Below are positions 40,223 through 50,283 of a stretch of DNA of 64,000 nucleotides, piece after piece. This DNA comes from Artocarpus heterophyllus. Lineage: Eukaryota; Streptophyta; Magnoliopsida; Rosales; Moraceae. The position numbers and the translations under genes were made by a program. Under the pieces are notes generated by a model, which did no database searches, was not told where the DNA came from, and worked only from the letters and a program-made list of their open reading frames with translations. How positions within the stretch are numbered: the stretch's first letter is position 1; every line of letters begins with the position of its first letter. The stretch lies in contig CM046333.1 of the NCBI GenBank assembly GCA_025403435.1, positions 34,431,521-34,495,520 on the forward strand. The letters run 5' to 3'.

Positions 40223-41663
40223 TGTATTGTTAGACATGTATGCTCTAAGGAGTAAAAATGTAATACGTTTTTGGAGACATTTTTATCAATAAAGAATTTA
40301 TTCATTTATATATACCAAATATTGTCCTCTTTACGTTCATATTCGTTGAATGTATGATAAGCAAACAGTAGTCTGAGACTGTCAGTCTAAACCTTAAGAG
40401 TTGGGCATATGATGGGATGATTATGCGGTAGACACGACTCTTAAGGTGATGGTCTAAAATATATGATCCGCAATCGAGGGAATAAAGTTGGGCGCTTTAT
40501 TCATGTAAAGATTGTTATGTTGTCTATATCCCTTTTGGGAGATGGTTTGTCTTGGCCATCGGAGTTGGACTCCGTGAATAGAAACATTGGCGCGTTGTCA
40601 TAGGTGACGATGTGTTGGATCGGGACATAAAGTGAATTGATTTGGATTAATAATTCTGTCTTGGCAAATCGATTCACTTTAGACAGTCGTTTGTATTGTA
40701 TCTTAATCCTGAGATGAATAATGGGCCCGTTGTCTCGACTTGTGTCTTTTGATGTACCAATGGGTGACTCCCACATCTCTATAGTGGCATGCATGCCGGT
40801 ACGTTGGAGGCATGACTCTTGATAGCGTAGACTTGTTATTCATAGATATGGAATCCATAGCTCCTCTTTAGGAGTAATGATATCCTCTTATATGCGTTGT
40901 CCTGTAATTGAAAAACTGGAGCGCTCAACCATTTGGATACATAGGTGTAACCGAATGGTATACTATCTTTGGATGGTAAGTTTTCTAATGGTGAGACAAT
41001 GGAACGTAAGATAAAAATAATCGGGAAGGTAAGACAGAACTTGTCCTTAAGCCGATTATGGATGATCATATGGGGATGCGATACACTATGATATGTCATG
41101 GAGACTTAGCTACACGAGCTTCGTAATTCTATAAAGTTTGAGAGTGCAGCTCCAAGCTTTTAGTGGAGTAGCGTTGGAGTTGATAATTGTGAAATGTATA
41201 TCTGGGATATTGGGTTTCATAATTATCATGAGCTTGAACTTTATAGGTCCATTTTGGTCCCCTTTGCTAGCTCACAAAATCCTGTAACGACACGGCGTGC
41301 TTTTCCAATAATTGGTGACTTATGTCGGATTTATCAGATTGGTTTAAAATTTATAAGAATCAAATAATTCATGTCTGTTTATCGGTTGAATTAATTATGT
41401 AAGAAATTAGTTCAAGATGAACTTGTTGAATTATGGCGTTCGGATAATTCTTGTCTGTTTATCGGTTGTTTTAATTTTGGACAATTAGAACAAGATAAAC
41501 TTGTAGAATTATTGTGAATTGATTTATTTTCTTAGAGATTATCTTGATAAAGTTTGTTTTGATCAGATATCTTTTCTATTGGGCTATTTGAATCAAAACT
41601 GAGACTTTATCCTTTAGAATCTCGGGTGGAAAATAAAAGATTCGCGGAGATTTTTTCTCGACA

Positions 41664-41743
41664 GTTCGGCCTGCCGATCATAAAGTTCGGCCTGCCGAAC
41701 TGGCCAGTTCGGCCTGCCTATCTCACAGTTCGGCATGCCGACC
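41664..41743. repeat. Phased palindrome array in U3 (4 units)
   Basis: Near-palindromes GTTCGGCCTGCCGATC, GTTCGGCCTGCCGAAC, GTTCGGCCTGCCTATC and GTTCGGCATGCCGACC start at 41664, 41685, 41707 and 41728 (steps 21, 22, 21). The same four recur in the 3' LTR at 49320-49399. Confidence 0.92.
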
Positions 41744-41850
41744 GCGACAGCTAAGATTACGCGTTTTTCACGCGTATCTTATCAGATATTGATCCGAACT
41801 TGATTCTGTTTCGATTTTTGAGACCTAATCTGATATGGACTGACCCCAAG

Positions 41851-41868
41851 GACCAATAGGTATAAAAA
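41851..41868 (+). promoter_or_regulatory. CCAAT and TATA box of the D LTR promoter
   Basis: GACCAATAGG runs directly into TATAAAAAGG. The same pair occurs in the 3' LTR at 49507-49524 and, inverted, in the A LTR and solo LTR. This is the only strong TATA in the LTR. Confidence 0.75.
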
Positions 41869-42263
41869 GGGAGTGAGTCTAATGATTTACTCAGATCAAT
41901 TTGAGAGATTAAGAGTGATACTCTTCTAGTGAGCATCTAAAAACTCCCTGAGAGCTTTTGTTCATAAATCACGAACACTAGCTTTGGGTTCTCTCTATTG
42001 GTTGGAAGGAGAGTCACCGGTGGAAGAGCTGTACGTGTGAGCCCACACTCACTCCGGTTGTGGATAGAGAATAGCAAAGAAGACTAGTTGGTTGAGGCTC
42101 TTCTGGAACGTTACTTCTCTACACAGGTCGCGGAGGTTCTTCGGCACACTGAGGTTAGTAAGATCTGTTTAATTTATACATATAACATGTCATACTTGTA
42201 TTTTGGAAAATACTCTGATGAAAATTTTTAAAAAATTCCGCTGCGCACTTTGTTTCCAACAAT

Positions 42264-42275
42264 TGGTATCAGAGC
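42264..42275 (+). other. tRNA-iMet primer-binding site of element D
   Basis: TGGTATCAGAGC begins three bases after the LTR end and matches the 3' end of plant initiator-Met tRNA. Confidence 0.95.
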
Positions 42276-42766
42276 CGAGGTTTTTACATAAATTTGCAAG
42301 TTTGTGATCATGTTATATGCATAAATTTTGTGATCTTAATCTCTCCTATGCTTGAATTAAATTTTATAGAGAGATGGCACTCTAGGTTTCTATATAATAT
42401 ATATGTTGTCATGGATTATGTGGTGAATGTTTATTAATTAATTATGGTTGATTAAATTGTTGTTTAATTATTTATTAATTAATTAATACCGGTTATGGTT
42501 CCTTAGAGGTTAGAATGTGTATCTAGGTTTTTCATGTAATTAGATGGCGGACTATCATCTCCGTCTAGGAATTATTATTTAATTTGTAAGAATTTTGTAA
42601 TTAAATAATTATTCGGAGAAGACGGAACGAGAAGTCGGATCTTAAAGATTGATGATGGCGCCTCCAGGTATTTCCTGAGTCTCTAATTTTATGTTTTTGA
42701 ATTGTTGAAAATAAAATTGATGAATTGCATTAAAATTGTATTTTCTGGATTGAGTGTTTTCTGCTC

Positions 42767-42951
42767 GGTCGGCATGCCGGACCTCACAGTTCGGCAGGCC
42801 GAAGGTCACAGATCGGCAGGCCGGACGTACGGTCCGGCAGGCCGACAGTGGGGCAGAAATTTTGGTGCTCTGCCGGCAGGCCGAACCTTCATGTTCGGCA
42901 GGCCGAACCACCATGATCGGCAGACCGATCACCCAGATCGGCCTGCCGACC
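42767..42951. repeat. Phased palindrome array in leader (8 units)
   Basis: Units start at 42767, 42789, 42811, 42832, 42871, 42893, 42915 and 42936 (steps 22, 22, 21, 39, 22, 22, 21). The cores are CGGC-NN-GCCG-like with arms GTTC/GAAC, GATC/GATC or GTCC/GGAC. The 39-bp step equals two periods with one unit lost or unrecognisable. The motif is shared with the LTR array. Confidence 0.92.
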
Positions 42952-43436
42952 GAGAGCTGCCAGGTGTCCAGAAAAGGTGCGATTTTTTCAGTGCAGTTTT
43001 AATTTTATTTTTGGGACGATTCTGAGAAACATTAAATTTGGATATGACCGAGAATATGAAGTGTTCGATTCATACGGGATTGAGGACTTGAAGATGGATA
43101 TTACATGAAGAAGGATACAGCTTGAGGATTCAAGGATGAAGAATCGATAAATGTCTCGATTATTCTCTTGTAATCTTATTTTTTCTATTCTCTAGGGTGG
43201 AACCATAATGTTACGATTATTATTATGCTTGTAGCTTTGCTTGATTGCTTTGCTTGTCTGCATTATAATATGATTTACCATGTATATTGATAACATGTCA
43301 TATAGAATAGGGAGTGCCGCTCATATTAAAATTATTCATGCATAATTTTAAAATAAAACCTTGACTTCAAAAGATTGAGTGGGAGAAGGTTTTCGAAGAG
43401 AGAACCTAAGGCCTCCATCGTTGGTCCATAGGAAGA

Positions 43437-43752
43437 ACATGATGGTCCCAACCCCTAGGAAGGGATTTCTATTATGTACCAGATTGGATCTCTAAAAGGA
43501 TAAGGTATTTTAGTATGATTTATGGTTGCACACCCCTAGGTGGTGATTATAAATCATGGATAAAATATTGAAACGGTGGTTATACACTCACGTTAATTTT
43601 ATTATTAACCTCCCCTAGGAGCTCTGTTAATAAAATTAATGGCCAAAGAAACGATTATTAGTATATGCTGGATCATACGGGTCCTGGATGGCATATATTA
43701 ATCAGGAGGGGATCCGTGTTCCTGATTGAATTTGGCATGACTCCCCTAGGAG
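43437..43752 (+). other. Four leader hairpins presenting CCTAGG
   Basis: CCTAGG occurs at 43454, 43535, 43614 and 43745, each in the loop region of an inverted repeat. Hairpin 1: ACATGAT/ATTATGT plus inner TCCC/GGGA. Hairpin 2: ATGATTTAT (43515) with ATAAATCAT (43549), inner CACC/GGTG. Hairpin 3: TTAATTTTATTA (43593) with TAATAAAATTAA (43628), inner CTCC/GGAG. Hairpin 4: CTCC/GGAG. A further stem, AATCAGGA/TCCTGATT (43700 and 43720), lies between the last two. Confidence 0.8.
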
Positions 43753-43915
43753 CTTGTTGAATTCTGAGTTGGGAATTATCGTTGTAAGGTTGTGATATTT
43801 TCAAGGTTTTGACACATAAACACATTTGTATGATTTTACATGATTGTGTTATCTTACTAAATTATTAAATATGTTTGCTTATGTTTGGTATATGATTCTT
43901 TATTGTAGATTGAAA

Positions 43916-46900
43916 ATGTCTAAAAACGCTTTATCATCGATACTTGACAAAAACCAATTAACCGGTGAGAACTATAATGATTGGAAACGGAACCTGGACA
44001 TCGTCCTATCCTTTGAGAAACTGAAATATGTACTGACAACTCCTTGTCCTCCCGAGCCTACGGGAGACTCAAGTAATGAGCAATTCCAAGCGTACGAACG
44101 CTGGAAAGATGCTAATGATCAGGCCCGCTGCTATGTTATGGCTAGCATGAATAACGTGCTGCAGGCTCAACATCAGGATTATGAGACTGCAAAGCAGATC
44201 TTGGATAATCTTGAGGATATGTTTGGAGGCCAGGCCATAACAAAGCGGCAAGGGGCGCTTCGGAAACTCTTAAACTGTAGACAGAGACCGGGGACATCTG
44301 TAAAGGAGCACATGATGTTGGTCATGGGTTACCTCGCTGAGGCTCAAACCAATGGAGCCGACATCGATGCTGAAACTCAGATGACTATGGTCTTTGAGAC
44401 TCTGTCTAAGGAATTTATTCCGTTTAGAGCTACTTTTAATTTGAGCAATAGACGGGATATGACCTTGACAGAACTGATGAAACAGTTACAGGAGTTTGAA
44501 CTGCTGATCAGGGAGTCTCCTGCTGGTGGAGAGGCCAATATGGTAGCTGCTTCTGGTTCCAATCCTAACTCTGGGAATGGAAAGAAGCAACGGGCCAAGA
44601 GTGGTAAGTCTTCTATTCCTATTGCTACCAAGAGCAAGAAGAAAAAGAAGAAGAACCCAAAGAAGCTTAAGTGCTTCTTTTGTGGTAAGGTCGGGCATAT
44701 AAAGAAGCATTGCAAGGACTTCCTTTCCAAGGGAGGTAGGTGTGATCTTCTATATTTAGAAACTTGTTTGGTTGAGGAATCCAGTGACATTTGGGTCATA
44801 GATTCTGGTGCAACTAATCATGTTTGTGTTTCTCTGCAGGGATTCAAAGAAACGAGAAGTCTACTTCGTGAAGACTTAACGCTTCGGATGGGCGATGGAT
44901 CCTTGGTCTCAGCGGAAGCAGTGGGAGATGTCCATCTTTATTTTGATAATTATAGGAATTTAATTTTGCGAGATTGTTTTTATGTTCCTAAATTTAAAAG
45001 GAATTTAATTTCTGTATCTTCTTTATTTAAAGACTCCTACGTGGTATCTTTTAATGAAAAAGTGGTGATTCGTAAAAACAAATCTTTTATCTGTTCTGGA
45101 TGGATGCAAAATAATCTATATTTTATCAAACCTAAGATGGACTTATTGCTTAATGCTGAGATAAATGATAATGACTCAAAAAGACTTAAAACTTCTCACT
45201 CTAATAAGACTTATCTTTGGCATTTGCGCCTTGGCCATATTAACCTGAATAGGATTCAAAGGTTGGTAAGGGATGGACCTTTAAGTCACTTAAAGGTGGA
45301 ATCTATACCTCAATGTGAGTCTTGTTTGGAGGGTAAAATGACCAAAAGACCATACGGGTCTAAGGGCAATAGGGCCGAAGGGGTTCTAGAACTTGTGCAT
45401 AGTGATGTTTGCGGACCGATGAACATCCGGGCACGAGGAGGGTATGAGTACTTCGTTACCTTTATTGACGATTACTCAAGATATGGGTATGTGTACCTAA
45501 TGCACCACAAAAGCGAAACTTATGATAAGTTCAGGGAGTTTCGGGCTGAAGTGGAAAAGCAATTGGGTAGACCCATAAAGGCACTTCGATCAGATCGAGG
45601 TGGGGAATACCTTTCTGATGAGTTCTTGGGACACTTGTTAGAGAATGGGATTTTATCCCATTTGACTGCGCCGGGCACTCCGCAGCAGAATGGCGTAGCG
45701 GAGAGAAGGAATAGGACTTTGTTGGACATGATTCGGTCCATGATGAGTTATTCATCATTGCCTTTATCCTTTTGGGGATATGCACTACAAACCGCATGTT
45801 ATCTTTTGAACAATGTGCCTTCAAAATCGGTCCCTAAAACTCCTCACGAGTTGTGGACAAGACGGAAGACATCCTTAAACCATATTCGCATATGGGGATG
45901 TCCAGCTCATGTCCTGTTTAAGGATCCGAATAAGTTGGAAGCACGTTCAGAAGTTTGCGTGTTTGTAGGATATCCAAAAGGGACTAAAGGGGGTTATTTT
46001 TATAACCCAAAGGAAAATAAAGTCGTGGTTTCAACTAATGCAACTTTCCTTGAGGAGAGTTACATGAACGACTTTAAACCTCAAAGCAAAGTGGTGCTTG
46101 AGGAGTTGAGGGGTGATCCGTTTACTCCGGAGGTTCCGAACGAAACCATTCCGATCGGTGTAGAAAAACCAAACAAACCTGAACAACAACCTCAGGGGCT
46201 TCGGCGTAGTGGGAGGATCGGGCGTCAACCTGAGAGGTATATGTTCAATGGGGATGTCTTTTTGGCTGAACCGGATGAACATGACAGGGATCCTTATACT
46301 TACGCAGAAGCTATGGAGGATGTTGATTCAAGACTCTGGACAGAGGCCATGAACATTGAGATGAAGTCTATGAAGACTAATCGGGTCTGGGAGCTTGTGG
46401 ATCTTCCCGAAGGGGTAAAACCCATAGGGTGTAAGTGGATCTACAAGAGGAAAAGAGGAGTGGATGGAAAGGTCGAAACCTTTAAGGCTAGACTGGTAGC
46501 TAAGGGTTATACGCAAAAGGAAGGAATCGATTATGAGGAAACCTTTTCGCCTGTAGCCATGCTTAAGTCCATCCGGATTCTCTTGTCCATAGCTGCCGCT
46601 CTCGACTACGAGATTTGGCAGATGGATGTCAAGACGGCTTTTCTAAATGGCTATCTTGATGAGTCCATTTATATGGAACAACCAGACGGGTTCAAGGTCG
46701 CGGGTCAAGAGGGTAAGGTTTGTAAGTTGCTAAAGTCTATTTATGGACTTAAGCAGGCTTCTCGTTCTTGGAACATAAGATTTGATCAAGTGATCAAGAC
46801 TTATGGGTTCTCACAAAATGTGGATGAACCATGTGTTTACAAACACATTAAGAATGGGAAGGTGGTTTTTCTACTACTCTATGTAGATGACATTCTGCTA

Positions 46901-47869
46901 ATTGGCAATGACGTTGGGGCGTTGTCATCGGTCAAATTATGGTTGACCAAGCAGTTTGACATGAAAGACTTGGGTGAGGCTAATTTTGTTCTCGGTATCC
47001 AGATCTTGCGGGATAGGAAGAACAAAATGATAGCTTTGTCACAGGCCGGCTACATAGATAAAATTCTCAGGAGGTTTGCAATGCAGGATTCCAAGAAAGG
47101 TGGGCAACCATCTAGGTCTGGAATTACTCTTTCTAAGAAAGACTCTCCAAAGTCTTATGAAGAAAGAGAATACATGAAGAAGGTGCCTTATGCTTCGGCA
47201 GTGGGTAGTCTCATGTATGCCATGCTTTGCACTCGACCGGATATTAGCTATGCGGTCGGGATTGTGAGTCGATTTCAGGCGGATCCAGGACCGAACCATT
47301 GGGTTGCGGTAAAGCATATTTTCAAGTACCTGAGAAGGACTCGAGGGTATATGCTTGTGTATTCGGGTGAGGATTTAACTCCTCTAGGATACACTGATTC
47401 GGATTTTCAATCCTGCCTGGATTCTAGGAAATCGACTTCAGGGTTTGTGTTTACTCTGGGTGGCGGTGCCATCAGTTGGAGAAGTGCGAAGCAAGATTGC
47501 ACTTTGGATTCAACGATGGAGGCCGAGTATGTGGCGGCTAGTGATGCTTCGAAAGAAGCAGTGTGGCTCCGCAAGTTCCTTGGGGATCTTGAGGTAGTTC
47601 CTGGTATGGATAAAGCGGTATCACTGTACTGTGATAACAGTGCGGCGGTAGCTAATGCTAAGGAACCAAGATTTCACAAGAAGAGTAAGCATATTGATCG
47701 GAAGTATCATGTGATAAAGGACTTCGTTGAGAGCGGGCATGTCACGGTGTGCAAGATCGCGTCAGAGGACAATTTAGCTGATCCATTTACGAAGACACTT
47801 TCTGGGAGAGTCTTCGAAAGGCATGTGGAAGCTATGGGGATGCGAAATTTGCAGTATTTACTCACTTAG
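43916..47869 (+). CDS. Gag-Pol polyprotein of copia element D
   Basis: This is a single 1317-codon frame encoding everything needed for copia retrotransposition in cytoplasmic particles and nuclear integration. Domains in order: Gag (UBN2-type, 1-250); CCHC zinc knuckle (253-266); aspartic protease DSGA (Asp 296); integrase HHCC (from about 436 to 470) and DDE core (Asp 497, Asp 560, Glu 596, with 35 residues between the last two); RVT_2 reverse transcriptase with YVDD at 989-992; and RNase H with Asp 1161 and Glu 1202 (TMEAEY). I chose ATG 43916 (MSKNALSS) over the in-frame ATG at 43844. The extra 24 residues are not gag-like, and a possible splice acceptor lies at 43908. The TAG stop lies 14 bases before the 3' LTR. 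There is no separate env frame and no frameshift between gag and pol. Lineage within copia (Tork/Angela type) is uncertain. Confidence 0.96.
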   Translation: MSKNALSSILDKNQLTGENYNDWKRNLDIVLSFEKLKYVLTTPCPPEPTGDSSNEQFQAYERWKDANDQARCYVMASMNNVLQAQHQDYETAKQILDNLEDMFGGQAITKRQGALRKLLNCRQRPGTSVKEHMMLVMGYLAEAQTNGADIDAETQMTMVFETLSKEFIPFRATFNLSNRRDMTLTELMKQLQEFELLIRESPAGGEANMVAASGSNPNSGNGKKQRAKSGKSSIPIATKSKKKKKKNPKKLKCFFCGKVGHIKKHCKDFLSKGGRCDLLYLETCLVEESSDIWVIDSGATNHVCVSLQGFKETRSLLREDLTLRMGDGSLVSAEAVGDVHLYFDNYRNLILRDCFYVPKFKRNLISVSSLFKDSYVVSFNEKVVIRKNKSFICSGWMQNNLYFIKPKMDLLLNAEINDNDSKRLKTSHSNKTYLWHLRLGHINLNRIQRLVRDGPLSHLKVESIPQCESCLEGKMTKRPYGSKGNRAEGVLELVHSDVCGPMNIRARGGYEYFVTFIDDYSRYGYVYLMHHKSETYDKFREFRAEVEKQLGRPIKALRSDRGGEYLSDEFLGHLLENGILSHLTAPGTPQQNGVAERRNRTLLDMIRSMMSYSSLPLSFWGYALQTACYLLNNVPSKSVPKTPHELWTRRKTSLNHIRIWGCPAHVLFKDPNKLEARSEVCVFVGYPKGTKGGYFYNPKENKVVVSTNATFLEESYMNDFKPQSKVVLEELRGDPFTPEVPNETIPIGVEKPNKPEQQPQGLRRSGRIGRQPERYMFNGDVFLAEPDEHDRDPYTYAEAMEDVDSRLWTEAMNIEMKSMKTNRVWELVDLPEGVKPIGCKWIYKRKRGVDGKVETFKARLVAKGYTQKEGIDYEETFSPVAMLKSIRILLSIAAALDYEIWQMDVKTAFLNGYLDESIYMEQPDGFKVAGQEGKVCKLLKSIYGLKQASRSWNIRFDQVIKTYGFSQNVDEPCVYKHIKNGKVVFLLLYVDDILLIGNDVGALSSVKLWLTKQFDMKDLGEANFVLGIQILRDRKNKMIALSQAGYIDKILRRFAMQDSKKGGQPSRSGITLSKKDSPKSYEEREYMKKVPYASAVGSLMYAMLCTRPDISYAVGIVSRFQADPGPNHWVAVKHIFKYLRRTRGYMLVYSGEDLTPLGYTDSDFQSCLDSRKSTSGFVFTLGGGAISWRSAKQDCTLDSTMEAEYVAASDASKEAVWLRKFLGDLEVVPGMDKAVSLYCDNSAAVANAKEPRFHKKSKHIDRKYHVIKDFVESGHVTVCKIASEDNLADPFTKTLSGRVFERHVEAMGMRNLQYLLT

Positions 47870-47870
47870 T

Positions 47871-47883
47871 GCAAGTGGGAGAT
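47871..47883 (+). other. Polypurine tract of element D
   Basis: GCAAGTGGGAGAT lies immediately before the 3' LTR TGTTAGA. This is the usual copia plus-strand primer position. Confidence 0.9.
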
Positions 47884-49917
47884 TGTTAGACATGTATGCT
47901 CTAAGGAGTAAAAATGTAATACGTTTTTGGAGACATTTTTATCAATAAAGAATTTATTCATTTATATATACCAAATATTGTCCTCTTTACGTTCATATTC
48001 GTTGAATGTATGATAAGCAAACAGTAGTCTGAGACTGTCAGTCTAAACCTTAAGAGTTGGGCATATGATGGGATGATTATGCGGTAGACACGACTCTTAA
48101 GGTGATGGTCTAAAATATATGATCCGCAATCGAGGGAATAAAGTTGGGCGCTTTATTCATGTAAAGATTGTTATGTTGTCTATATCCCTTTTGGGAGATG
48201 GTTTGTCTTGGCCATCGGAGTTGGACTCCGTGAATAGAAACATTGGCGCGTTGTCATAGGTGACGATGTGTTGGATCGGGACATAAAGTGAATTGATTTG
48301 GATTAATAATTCTGTCTTGGCAAATCGATTCACTTTAGACAGTCGTTTGTATTGTATCTTAATCCTGAGATGAATAATGGGCCCGTTGTCTCAACTTGTG
48401 TCTTTTGATGTACCAATGGGTGACTCCCACATCTCTATAGTGGCATGCATGCCGGTACGTTGGAGGCATGACTCTTGATAGCGTAGACTTGTTATTCATA
48501 GATATGGAATCCATAGCTCCTCTTTAGGAGTAATGATATCCTCTTATATGCGTTGTCCTGTAATTGGAAAACTGGAGCGCTCAACCATTTGGATACATAG
48601 GTGTAACCGAATGGTATACTATCTTTGGATGGTAAGTTTTCTAATGGTGAGACAATGGAGCGTAAGATAAAAATAATCGGGAAGGTAAGACAGAACTTGT
48701 CCTTAAGCCGATTATGGATGATCATATGGGGATGCGATACACTATGATATGTCATGGAGACTTAGCTACACGAGCTTCGTAATTCTATAAAGTTTGAGAG
48801 TGCAGCTCCAAGCTTTTAGTGGAGTAGCGTTGGAGTTGATAATTGTGAAATGTATATCTGGGATATTGGGTTTCATAATTATCATGAGCTTGAACTTTAT
48901 AGGTCCATTTTGGTCCCCTTTGCTAGCTCACAAAATCCTGTAACGACACGGCGTGCTTTTCCAATAATTGGTGACTTATGTCGGATTTATCAGATTGGTT
49001 TAAAATTTATAAGAATCAAATAATTCATGTCTGTTTATCGGTTGAATTAATTATGTAAGAAATTAGTTCAAGATGAACTTGTTGAATTATGGCGTTCGGA
49101 TAATTCTTGTCTGTTTATCGGTTGTTTTAATTTTGGACAATTAGAACAAGATAAACTTGTAGAATTATTGTGAATTGATTTATTTTCTTAGAGATTATCT
49201 TGATAAAGTTTGTTTTGATCAGATATCTTTTCTATTGGGCTATTTGAATCAAAACTGAGACTTTATCCTTTAGAATCTCGGGTGGAAAATAAAAGATTCG
49301 CGGAGATTTTTTCTCGGCAGTTCGGCCTGCCGATCATAAAGTTCGGCCTGCCGAACTGGCCAGTTCGGCCTGCCTATCTCACAGTTCGGCATGCCGACCG
49401 CGACAGCTAAGATTACGCGTTTTTCACTCGTATCTTATCAGATATTGATCCGAACTTGATTCTGTTTCGATTTTTGAGACCTAATCTGATATGGACTGAC
49501 CCCAAGGACCAATAGGTATAAAAAGGGAGTGAGTCTAATGATTTACTCAGATCAATTTGAGAGATTAAGAGTGATACTCTTCTAGTGAGCATCTAAAAAC
49601 TCCCTGAGAGCTTTTGTTCATAAATCACGAACACTAGCTTTGGGTTCTCTCTATTGGTTGGAAGGAGAGTCACCGGTGGAAGAGCTGTACGTGTGAGCCC
49701 ACACTCACTCCGGTTGTGGATAGAGAATAGCAAAGAAGACCAGTTGGTTGAGGCTCTTTTGGAACGTTACTTCTCTACACAGGTCGCGGAGGTTCTTCGG
49801 CACACTGAGGTTAGTAAGATCTGTTTAATTTATACATATAACATGTCAAACTTGTATTTTGGAAAATACTCTGATGGAAAATTTTAAAAAATTCCGCTGC
49901 GCACTTTGTTTCCAACA
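47884..49917 (+). repeat. 3' LTR of element D
   Basis: 2034 bp, the same length as the 5' LTR and aligned without gaps at offset 7656. Its palindrome units start at 49320, 49341, 49363 and 49384. It retains an open 77-codon frame (49654-49887) downstream of the TATA that is closed by TAG (42085) in the 5' LTR. Confidence 0.95.
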
Positions 49918-49922
49918 TGTAT

Positions 49923-50269
49923 AATGTACAAATATGTATGGAAGGGAAAACTAAAAACTTCCCTTTGATAGCTTGAGAAGAGATTGGTCAGGAGAGTCTC
50001 AATCTCATCCAAAAGTAGCAAACTAAAATAATCTTTAATTAATTAAAAGAAATAAACATTACTCCCTATGCATCAAAAGAGTTAGCTTCCTTGAATAAAA
50101 AAAAATGCTAAATAAAGTAAGGCAATCAATTTGAACATTCTTTCCTCCTGTTGATCCTAATGTTACTCTCCCTTAAAGCTTGAACTTTTTAAGGAAAGAT
50201 TTACGTGAACATTCCTTTGCATCAAACAGGAACACAAATTGTTAATTAAAGTTATATATATTATAACCC
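49923..50269. other. Flank of D leading to the PBS of a C-family element
   Basis: AT-rich sequence continuing the host of D. No gene is visible. It ends directly at an inverted PBS, so at least its right part is leader of a C-type copia element. Confidence 0.5.
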
Positions 50270-50281
50270 GCTCTGATACCA
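50270..50281 (-). other. Primer-binding site of a C-family element
   Basis: The minus strand reads TGGTATCAGAGC, two bases inside the LTR that starts at 50284. No gag follows on the left within the expected distance; the nearest C-type gag is at 23438. Confidence 0.85.
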
Positions 50282-50283
50282 TT

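Larger units (their letters stand above)
40228..42261 (+). repeat. 5' LTR of element D
   Basis: Starts TGTTAGACATG and ends TTTCCAACA. CCAAT (41853-41857) and TATAAAAA (41861-41868) are adjacent, which puts transcription start near 41890 and makes most of the LTR U3. The four-unit palindrome array at 41664-41743 lies about 120-200 bp upstream of the TATA box. Confidence 0.95.
42668..43908 (+). other. Candidate leader intron of element D
   Basis: CCAG/GTATTTCC at 42667/42668 and TTCTTTATTGTAG/ATTG at 43908 form a plausible plant intron of 1241 bp that ends eight bases before the gag ATG. Both sites are kept in A and in the older B. The interval contains the whole eight-unit palindrome array and all CCTAGG hairpins. 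No transcript evidence is available to me. Confidence 0.4.
40228..49917 (+). mobile_element. Complete, apparently intact Ty1/copia retrotransposon D
   Basis: 9690 bp with exact target duplication TGTAT (40223-40227 and 49918-49922), two 2034-bp LTRs, PBS, PPT, and one uninterrupted gag-pol frame. By eye the LTRs differ at about ten positions (for example 40737/48393, 40911/48567, 41004/48660 and 41772/49428), roughly 0.5%. At commonly used plant rates that means a few hundred thousand years or less. All enzymatic motifs are present, so D is a candidate autonomous source for copies such as A. It lies in opposite orientation to A and B. Confidence 0.96.

Noticed and set aside
42767..42951. Evenly spaced repeats resembling a CRISPR array
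   Set aside because: The spacers are only 5-6 bp, the units are palindromic and variable, and the context is a plant retrotransposon leader.
42767..43002. Long frames across the leader array (42702-43025, 42754-43002 and the minus-strand frame 42642-42932)
   Set aside because: The GC-rich palindromes lack stop codons on both strands, which opens frames by chance. The frames differ between A, B and D.
43844..43915. Gag start at the upstream in-frame ATG 43844
   Set aside because: The 24 extra residues are hydrophobic and unlike Gag. They lie over a possible splice acceptor and change in B, whereas MSKNALSS is conserved in all copies.
40228..49917. An env-like or additional accessory gene in element D
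   Set aside because: The gag-pol stop is 14 bases from the 3' LTR and no sense frame of useful length lies elsewhere between the LTRs.
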